Shown piece after piece: positions 59,901 through 64,000 of a stretch of DNA of 64,000 nucleotides. Position 1 is the stretch's first letter; each line of letters starts with the position of its first letter. The notes below the pieces were generated by a model that worked only from the letters and a program-made list of their open reading frames with translations, was not told the origin of the DNA and made no database searches. Source of the DNA: Ahaetulla prasina (Eukaryota > Chordata > Lepidosauria > Squamata > Colubridae); assembly GCF_028640845.1 (NCBI RefSeq), contig NC_080541.1, positions 2,770,935 to 2,834,934 on the forward strand, read 5' to 3'. The translations under genes were made by a program, and so were the position numbers.

Positions 59901-62900
59901 ACATGACCCCGGGATACTGCGACCGTCGTAAGTATGAATCGGTTGCCAAGGGTCTGAATTTTGACCGTGTGATTGTGGGGATGCTGCAACGGTCGGACGT
60001 GTGAAAAACGGTTGTAAGTCATTTTCCAGGCCTATTGTAGCTTTGAACGGTCACTAAGTGAACGGTTGCAAGTCGAGGACTGCCTGTATTCATCTGCTAA
60101 TAAAAGGGTTTTCCTCTCTTTCATACCCGGCATCTAATTGTCAATTTGCCATCAGAATTACCATCAGAGCCTCATTCAGGGACCGTCCTAAACCAACTCA
60201 AATCCTCACACCTGCCAGGGATGTTCGCACCGTCATATCCAATACAGGCAGTCCTTGACTTATATAACGTTTTTCACACTTACGACCGCTGCAGCATCCC
60301 CGTGGTCAGGTGGATCAGAATTCAGGTGCTTGGCAACTGGCATGTACTTATGCCTGTTGCAATGTCCCGGGGCCTGTTGCACGCGATCCTTGTTTGCAAC
60401 CTTTTGACCAGCAAAGTCAATGAGAAGCCAAATTGATTAACAGTCGTGTTACTACCTTAATGACTGCAAGGATTGACTCAATGGCAAAGGCGGTCCTAAA
60501 ACAGGGCAAGGTTCGCTTAACAACGGCCTCGCTTAGCAATGGGAATTTTGGGCTTGCTTATTGTCGTAAGTCGAGGATTAATTGTAAAGGTGCAGAGCTT
60601 GGCTTTCCAAGAGAAATGAAAGTTCCCCGATTGGAGCCGAAAAGTGGGAAAGGTGTAGGATTCTGATCTTCTATTGATTTCCAACTTGATTTCGCTCAAT
60701 CCAGCAGCATCTCCACAGGGGCACCTGCTGGCCTGCAATGCTCACACACCTGGAAAGGCCCCGAATGAGGAAAACGGTCCTTAAATCAGTCTCAGTTTCC
60801 GTTAAAAAAACAAAATCGGAAAAATACAGAACAAGGTCTTGTTCTCTTTAAATGTTAAATATTAAATGTTCTAAATATTCCCTGTACCAGTTGCAATCTG
60901 AGTAGACTCCAGGTAAGTTGTTGGCTTACGACCATTTGTGTAGTGGCTATTTGAACGGCACCGAAAAAGTAATTTAGGACCCATACGACCGTCGCAGCAT
61001 CCATTTGTGGTCATATATTCAGATGCTTGCCAACTGACTCACATTTATGACGGCTGAAGGGTCCCAGGGTCACCTTTTGTGACCTTCTGACAAGCAAAAG
61101 TCAATGGGGAAGCAAGGTTCACTTAACGACCGTGTTATGAATTGAACAACTGCACTGATTCATTTTAACAACGGTGGCGAGAAACTCAGTTAACTTAGCA
61201 AAGGAAATTTTGGATTCAATTTTCGTCATAAGTGGAAAACTACCTCTTATCTTCCCTGGGAAACCTAAGAGGGCAGGACAGAGAATCCTTGACTTACAAC
61301 CATTCACTTAGTGACCGTTCAAAGTTACAATGGCACTGGAAAAAAGTGACTTATGACCGTTTTTCTGACTTACGACCGTTACAGCCTCCCCCATGATCAA
61401 AATTGAGACAGTTGGGACCCGACTCACATTTATGACAGTTGCAGTGTTAGCGGATCCCCTTTTGCGACCTCCCGACAAGCAAAATCATTGGGAAAACCAG
61501 ACTCACTTAATGACAGTGTTTCTAATTTAACAACAGCAGTGATTCACTTAACAACTGTGGCAAGGAAGGTCATAAAACGGGGCAAAATTCACAACTAATG
61601 TTTCACTTAGCAACAGAAACTGGGAGCAGAACTTCCATTGCTCAGCAAGGCGGTTATGAAGGGGCCGCGGTTGTTAAGTGAATCACACAGTCCTTAAGCG
61701 AATCCGACTTTGCTTGTTGGAAGCCCAGCTGGGAAGGTCGCAAGCAGCGATCGCATGACCCCAGGACACGGAGGCCAAGCGCCCACATTTTGATCATCTG
61801 ACGGTGGGGATTCCTCACAGTCGTAAGTGTGAGGAATGGCCATAAGTCACTTTTTTCAGGGCCATGGTCGCTTTGGATGGTCACTAAATAAAATGCCTGT
61901 AATTCGAGGACTACCTGTACAGTGAAAAGGGACACAGAGTGAGGCTATTCTTGTTCTCTCTCCTTCTGAGGAAGAATTAAGGAAAATCCTGCAAGAATTT
62001 TGAATTGTGCATTCTGGCACCAAACAGCCCGTGTTACAGGTACTCCTCGACATACGACCACAATGCAGCCCGAACATTTCTGCTGCAAACCCAGACACGT
62101 TGTTAAGTGAGTTTCGCCCGTTTACAACCTTTCCGGCCACAGCTGTTAAGTGAATCGCTTGCATGTGTTGAGTCACACGGTTCTGGCTTCCCCGTCGATT
62201 CTGCTCATGGGAAGATCGCATGACTCCGGGACACTGCAACCGTCGTAAATATGAGTCAGTTGTCAAGCATCCTGCATGTAAATCACGTGACCATGGGGAT
62301 GCTGCCAGAATCGTAAGTGGAGAAAGTCAGGGTCGTGGTAACGTCAAGCGGTCGCTAAACGAACTGTTTTAAGTCGAGGACTACCTATAGTTGTTTATAA
62401 AATAAACAATAAAAAATAAAAAAATTCTATTCTATAGTTGTTTAGGTTTAGTCTGCAAAAGCGTTACTCCCTGGAGGAAGCCGAGCCTTAGATTTCCTTG
62501 TCTGCGATATTGTGCTTTGCAGGATAGAGTTCATCTCACACGATCCCAGCTCTCTAACTTAAGGCAGGAGAATCCAAACAGGCAGTCAAACACAGGGTGT
62601 TTTTATTTCTTTTCTTTTTTTTCTCCAAAGGTGACTGGAGTTTGTTTTCCCTTGAAGACGTTTCGCTTCTCATCCAAGAAGCTTCTTCAGTTCTTGATCG
62701 GAAGCTTCAGCAGAACGGAAGAAGCTCCTCGGGTGAGAAGCGAAACGTCTTCAAGGGAAAACAAAGTCCAGTTGCTTTTAGGAAGAAGAAAAAAGGCACC
62801 TTTGGGACAATCATGACCTGGATGGCTGAGAATCTCCACAGACAACCACACAGGTAAGAGTTTATCGGAGATGGGGGAGGAAGAGGAGGGAGGACTGTGG

Positions 62901-63351
62901 GGTCCTTGATGGCCTCTGAGCTTGGTAGTTTTCTTGCAGACGTTTCATGACCCAACTATGGAACATCATCAGTGCTGGAAGGGAGTGGGGTTTGCAGAGG
63001 GAAGGGAAGAGGAAGGGGAGGGAGGAGGAAGTGGAGGTCTGTGGGGCCCTTGGTGGTTCTCCGAGCTTGATAGCTTTCTTGCAGACATTTTATTACCCAA
63101 CTATGGAACATTATCAGGGAAGGAAGGAAGGAAGGAAGGAAGGAAGGAAGGAAGGAAGGAAGGAAGGAAGGAAGGAAGGAAGGAAGGAAGGACGGACTGA
63201 GAGATATGCCACAGCCAGGGAAAAAAAAAAAAAAAAGAACGGAAAGAGCCAGCTGGTGAGAGAGCATCTGAGTACTCACTCCGGCTAGTGACTTCTGGAT
63301 ATTCTCCCTTGCTCTGGCAATGTCGCGCAGGATGGTGCTGGCGCCGTTCTC
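44911..63351 (-). CDS. EEF1D: EEF1D gene, 3' six coding exons (partial, 5' exon outside window)
   Basis: eEF1B delta exchanges GDP for GTP on eEF1A during translation elongation. Coding segments on the minus strand: 63280-63351, 54762-54861, 54563-54666, 53343-53618, 48597-48791, 44911-44949. Joined, they give about 261 residues in order: [19 protein letters not shown], a leucine-zipper-like heptad region ([27 protein letters not shown]), the central acidic region ([17 protein letters not shown], a typical CK2-type acidic/serine stretch) and the C-terminal exchange domain WDDETDM ... [15 protein letters not shown] ... VEDDKVGTD, ending [13 protein letters not shown]. Human EEF1D short isoform is 281 residues; only the first ~39 residues are missing, expected to the right of 64000. 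No disabling change is seen. Confidence 0.96.
45135..45660 (-). mobile_element. CR1 3' end (minus) followed by a CR1 tail (plus)
   Basis: 45133-45510 is a minus-strand CR1 end (GTTGGAAGGGACCTCAGAGG...); 45580-45655 is a plus-strand tail (GGGGTTGGACTAGAAGACC). EEF1D intron. Confidence 0.8.
45661..46255. other. EEF1D intron DNA, no gene seen
   Basis: No exon-like segment; not a recognised repeat. Confidence 0.4.
46256..46345 (+). mobile_element. LINE 3' end fragment
   Basis: TTGTAAGCCGCCTGGAATCC ... AAATAGGTGGCAAATAAA then AAATAAATAAATG, a CR1/L2-group 3' tail. Confidence 0.5.
46427..46540. mobile_element. Diverged hairpin MITE (family B-like)
   Basis: AATCCAATCTTGGCAATGTTATGACC ... GGTCATAAAGTTGGCAAAGTTG. 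Confidence 0.6.
46541..47150. other. EEF1D intron DNA, no gene seen
   Basis: Nothing recognised. Confidence 0.4.
47155..47525 (-). mobile_element. CR1 3' end
   Basis: TGTTGGAAGGGACCTTGCAG ... GTCTCATCTTGAAAGCTTCC ... through the C-terminal remnant on the minus strand. Confidence 0.8.
47565..48262 (+). mobile_element. L2-like LINE 3' end, best copy
   Basis: About 146 codons open: [94 protein letters not shown]; then a UTR and the tail ACCGCCCTGAGTCCTTTGAG ... GGGCGGTATAAAAAT with (ATG)n. The CR1-superfamily L2 assignment rests on recalled family patterns. Confidence 0.85.
48263..48596. other. EEF1D intron DNA
   Basis: (AAAT/AATT) repeats at 48450-48490, then two to three CCCTAA units at about 48484-48502, too few to call an interstitial telomere. 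Confidence 0.5.
48597..48791 (-). CDS. EEF1D: EEF1D exon, guanine-exchange domain
   Basis: 195 bp, 65 codons in phase 0; acceptor tttccag, donor GTAAGT. Encodes [40 protein letters not shown] and [20 protein letters not shown], the core of the EF-1 guanine-exchange domain that contacts eEF1A. Nearly every residue fits vertebrate EEF1D. Confidence 0.97.
48792..49375. other. EEF1D intron DNA, no gene seen
   Basis: A poly-G run at 48801-48811 lies just upstream of the exon acceptor in the transcript; otherwise unique. Confidence 0.45.
49376..50093 (-). mobile_element. LTR-like element, copy 3
   Basis: On the minus strand, an acidic/basic peptide-like stretch, then GGCACACCTGGGAATTGAG, an AATAAA near 49428-49433, and an end ...CCCCTGTCA. 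Same plan as 43575-44167 but diverged. Confidence 0.5.
50133..50210. mobile_element. Hairpin MITE half (family B)
   Basis: GGCTGGGGAATTCTGGGAGT ... TTTGGAGACCCCTG. Confidence 0.6.
50650..50957 (-). mobile_element. Sauria-type SINE, diverged copy
   Basis: Minus strand: tRNA-like head GGGCACGATGGCTGAGTGG with B-box GGTTCGAGACCC, then the body (GGTCACATGACCACGGAAA...) and the 3' end ending ...GGGGGAACTTTTACCTTTT. Same structure as 56428-56790. Confidence 0.82.
51112..51570 (+). repeat. Three tandem CR1-L3 tails with three different pentamers
   Basis: Tail 1 (51112-51345) ends in (CTTCT)n; a short tail remnant GGCCAATAAAAAATTCTATT then begins a long (ATTCT)n at 51366-51446; tail 3 (51447-51524) ends in (ATGCT)n and ATTCT at 51525-51565. 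A second, independent case of tandem LINE-tail/microsatellite structure. Confidence 0.88.
51571..51885. other. EEF1D intron DNA, no gene seen
   Basis: Nothing recognised. Confidence 0.4.
51890..52558 (-). mobile_element. LTR-like element, copy 4
   Basis: Minus strand: start near ...TTGTGGCTCCAG, an open acidic frame ending in a basic Arg/Lys/His tail at about 52294, then a TATA-like ATATATAAGG near 52250. Right boundary certain within tens of bases, left boundary guessed. Confidence 0.5.
52840..53173. mobile_element. hAT-like element with 7/8 TSD
   Basis: Begins CAGGGGTGTCAAACTGG and ends CTTGAGTTCAACACCCCCTG. Flanks CTTTAAGG (52832-52839) and CTTTAAGA (53174-53181). 334 bp, no transposase. 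EEF1D intron, 170 bp from the acidic-region exon. Confidence 0.8.
53343..53618 (-). CDS. EEF1D: EEF1D exon, central acidic region
   Basis: 276 bp, 92 codons in phase 0; acceptor ccgcaaag, donor GTGAGT. Encodes [17 protein letters not shown], an Ala/Gly/Ser stretch, [17 protein letters not shown], and the basic helix [17 protein letters not shown] leading to SSILLDVKP. This is the central acidic region conserved between eEF1B beta and delta, followed by the entry to the exchange domain. The acceptor is preceded by a T-rich tract. Confidence 0.96.
53619..54160. other. EEF1D intron with an L2 remnant
   Basis: A G-run at 53991-54006, then 54017-54150 resembles the L2 C-terminal TFKALHGMG region in a broken frame. 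Confidence 0.5.
54162..54297. mobile_element. Palindromic hAT MITE (family B) with 7/8 TSD
   Basis: CAGGGGTCTCCAACCTTGGT ... ACCAAGGTTGGAGACCCCTG; flanks ATCTAGCT and AGCTAGCT. A CR1 tail and an ATTCC/ATCCC tract follow at 54340-54445. Confidence 0.88.
54563..54666 (-). CDS. EEF1D: EEF1D exon, second half of the zipper
   Basis: 104 bp, acceptor ttttcag, donor GTAAAA. Continues the heptads with [19 protein letters not shown] and ends in a Ser/Pro-rich linker before Gln. Only 95 bp separate it from the preceding exon, by far the shortest intron in the window. Confidence 0.94.
54762..54861 (-). CDS. EEF1D: EEF1D exon, first half of the zipper
   Basis: 100 bp, acceptor cttgcag, donor GTGAGT, ending in phase 1. 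Encodes a Gly/Pro/Ala-rich linker and then [18 protein letters not shown], the start of the leucine-zipper region. An 8.4-kb intron packed with MITEs separates it from the upstream exon. Confidence 0.94.
55165..55415 (-). repeat. Minisatellite-type units, two to three copies
   Basis: Complement of the 4818 unit: GCAGACATTTCATGATCCAT and GCAGACGATTCATTAACCAA, next to CCTT and GGA tracts. Confidence 0.65.
55416..55970. other. EEF1D intron DNA, no gene seen
   Basis: Contains a (T)23 run at 55691-55713. Confidence 0.45.
55973..56363 (-). mobile_element. MITE family A copy
   Basis: CAGGTTATCCTTGACTTACA ... GGTTGTAAGTTGAGCACTACCTG, nearly full length. Confidence 0.8.
56428..56790 (-). mobile_element. 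Sauria-type SINE, nearly full length
   Basis: Minus strand: head GATGCGGTGGCTCAGTGGCT (A-box), B-box GGTTCGAATCC, body with CATGCCGGCCACATGACCAC, and 3' end CCCTAGAGTTGGGAACGACT ... GGGGAACTTTTACCTTTATG. The arrangement matches the known tRNA-derived Sauria SINE of squamates. Confidence 0.9.
56791..57430. other. EEF1D intron DNA, no gene seen
   Basis: (AT)n near 57141-57159; otherwise unique. Confidence 0.45.
57434..57520. mobile_element. Hairpin MITE half (family B)
   Basis: CAGGGGTCTCCAACCTTGGC ... GACTTGTGGACTTCAAG, then a collapsed remainder. Confidence 0.6.
57660..58320. mobile_element. CR1 tail and hairpin MITE, the MITE split by a CR1-L3
   Basis: 57672-57740 is a minus-strand CR1 tail. 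A family B MITE starts CAGGGGTCTGCAAACTTGGC at about 57741, is interrupted after CTCCTTTA by a plus-strand CR1-L3 (57768-58138, including FFPKAI remnant, 3' UTR and (ATTCT)n 58069-58136), and resumes AAGACTTGTGGACTTCAACT at 58139. 58190-58320 is a further CR1 remnant. Confidence 0.85.
58321..58670. other. EEF1D intron DNA, no gene seen
   Basis: A LINE-like TTGTAAACCGCCCAATGTCC fragment near 58490. Confidence 0.4.
58675..59305 (+). mobile_element. MITE family A copy split by a tRNA-derived SINE
   Basis: MITE 58679-58770 and 59060-59300; the plus-strand SINE 58772-59056 begins GCCGGGATAGCTCAGGCAAT, B-box GGTTCTAGTCC, and ends CTGCCCTGAGTCTTCGGAGA ... ATAAATGTAAACAAACAAAC. Confidence 0.82.
59303..62392. 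mobile_element. Cluster of MITE family A copies
   Basis: Copies by eye: 59303-59410 (fragment), 59706-60090 (+), 60244-60592 (-), 60908-61248 (-), 61278-61627 (-), 61628-61922 (+), 62037-62390 (+). Recurring blocks are AAGTGACTTATGACCGTTTT, TCACGTGACC, TTCTGACAAGCAAAGTCA and CTTAGCAACAGAAATTTTGG. Spacers are short and carry no gene. EEF1D intron. Confidence 0.82.
62630..62775. repeat. ~60-bp-arm palindrome (GAAGACGTTTCGCTTCTC)
   Basis: Left arm 62630-62695 and right arm 62708-62775 are complementary around TTTGTTTTCCCTTGAAGACG and CGTTTCGCTTCTCA. MITE-like; family not assigned. Confidence 0.75.
62895..63200 (-). repeat. Minisatellite-type units, then (GGAA)n
   Basis: Two complement units (GCAGACGTTTCATGACCCAA and GCAGACATTTTATTACCCAA) and about 19 GGAA units at 63117-63193. 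The tract ends about 80 bp from the EEF1D exon at 63280. Confidence 0.8.
63280..63351 (-). CDS. EEF1D: EEF1D exon encoding [10 protein letters not shown] segment
   Basis: 72 bp, phase 0 at both ends; acceptor tttgcag, donor GTGAGT. Encodes 24 residues, [19 protein letters not shown] then KSLAG, matching the human exon that follows the first coding exon. It lies just to the right of a GGAA microsatellite and a poly-A stretch in the next intron. Confidence 0.95.
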
Positions 63352-63795
63352 CTGCAAACATGCAGAAAGAACCAAGTGGTGTGTTTTCCTTCTCTTTCTT
63401 TGTTTCCAAAGAAGTGCATACAGACACAGGAGAAGTTCCCCAAAAGTGGCTCAAAATGAAAGGGACCCTTTTTAAGGTGCGCAACAGCTGGCTGTGGGGA
63501 AAGGGAACAGCATGAAAATTCGCCTGCTCAGCGCAAGGGCTAAAGGCTGCCGTAGACTTTTCCTGCACTGTTCGGAAGTCAGGCGGCTGTCAGTCAGGGA
63601 TGGTTTGCAAAGGCGGGTTTTTTTTTAAAATACACCAGCAAAATTGTAATGTTTCCCGTTTGAGTGTTCTTCACCTTCCCCCTCCTCCCAGTAGATTATG
63701 GCACAGTCATACCACATTTCAACGAGTACAAGAGATGAAAATACAAAATACGAAACAGAAAATCTAAAAATACTGGGAATGTTATGTCTCGATCA
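63352..63795. other. EEF1D intron upstream of the ENGAST exon
   Basis: No exon for the N-terminal MATNFLAHEKIWF-type segment is seen, so the first coding exon is beyond 64000. Confidence 0.6.
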
Positions 63796-63797
63796 GG

Positions 63798-63996
63798 AGT
63801 CTCCAAACTTGGCAACTTTTAAGCCTGGAGGACTTCAACTCCCAGAATTCCCCTGGGGGGAAACTGAAGTTCTCCAGGCCAGGGGTCTCCAACCTTGGTC
63901 CCTTTAAGACTTGTGGACTTCAACTTCAAAGCTGGCTGAGGAACTCTGGGAGTTGAAGTCCACAAGTCTTAAAGGGACCAAGGTTGGAGACCCCTG
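63798..63996. mobile_element. Two adjacent hairpin MITEs (family B)
   Basis: 63798-63879 is a diverged copy (CAGGAGTCTCCAAACTTGGC); 63880-63996 is a clean hairpin CAGGGGTCTCCAACCTTGG ... AGACCCCTG. Left flank CTCCAGGC, right flank starts CTCC at the window edge, compatible with a TSD. Confidence 0.8.
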
Positions 63997-64000
63997 CTCC

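Overview
This window is vertebrate nuclear DNA, almost certainly from a squamate reptile and most likely a snake. The evidence is repeat content: CR1-type LINEs whose 3' tail ends in an (ATTCT)n microsatellite (the CR1-L3/'Snake1' type known to seed AATAG-type microsatellites in snakes), Sauria-type SINEs, L2-like LINEs, L1s, hAT and Tc1/mariner elements. There are no bacterial-style genes; long open frames outside exons are LINE remnants or low-complexity DNA.

Two host genes are present, both on the minus strand, read by matching spliced exons to known proteins. (1) NAPRT (nicotinate phosphoribosyltransferase, Preiss-Handler NAD synthesis): exons 1-8, from the start codon at 38,727 down to 2,088, giving about residues 1-362 of a roughly 540-residue enzyme; the last exons lie beyond the left edge. 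(2) EEF1D (translation elongation factor 1 delta, guanine-exchange subunit of eEF1B): six 3' exons from 63,351 to the stop codon at 44,911, with a polyadenylation signal at 44,878-44,883; the first coding exon(s) lie beyond the right edge. EEF1D lies upstream of NAPRT in the same orientation, as in the human 8q24.3 locus, so synteny is conserved. All listed splice sites are GT-AG and all phases agree.

Layout: 1-2,087 NAPRT intron 8 (LTR-like and CR1 remnants); 2,088-11,011 exons 8-4 with introns carrying L1, L2, hAT, SINE and GGAA/GA tracts; 11,012-22,217 intron 3, a stack of nested insertions (a twin-primed L1 inside a CR1-L3; an ORF1-only L1 inside a mariner, itself hit by a CR1); 22,218-23,841 exons 3 and 2 around a 1-kb pyrimidine tract; 23,842-38,519 intron 1, including a tandem LINE-tail/pentanucleotide array (29.1-30.5 kb) and a ~270-bp tandem array (36.15-38.4 kb) that runs up to exon 1; 38,520-38,960 exon 1 and its CpG-rich promoter; 38,972-41,465 a 2.5-kb AATAG-based satellite immediately upstream of that promoter; 41.5-44.9 kb the rest of the intergenic region with a solo-LTR-like element; 44,911-63,351 EEF1D exons and introns, with a dense cluster of one inverted-terminal-repeat MITE family at 58.7-62.4 kb.

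The most interesting material is not a new gene but structural: LINE 3' tails plus their microsatellites becoming tandem satellites at two loci, a clear twin-priming L1 with target-site duplication, a half-L1 (ORF1-only) element, and hAT MITEs with readable 8-bp target-site duplications.
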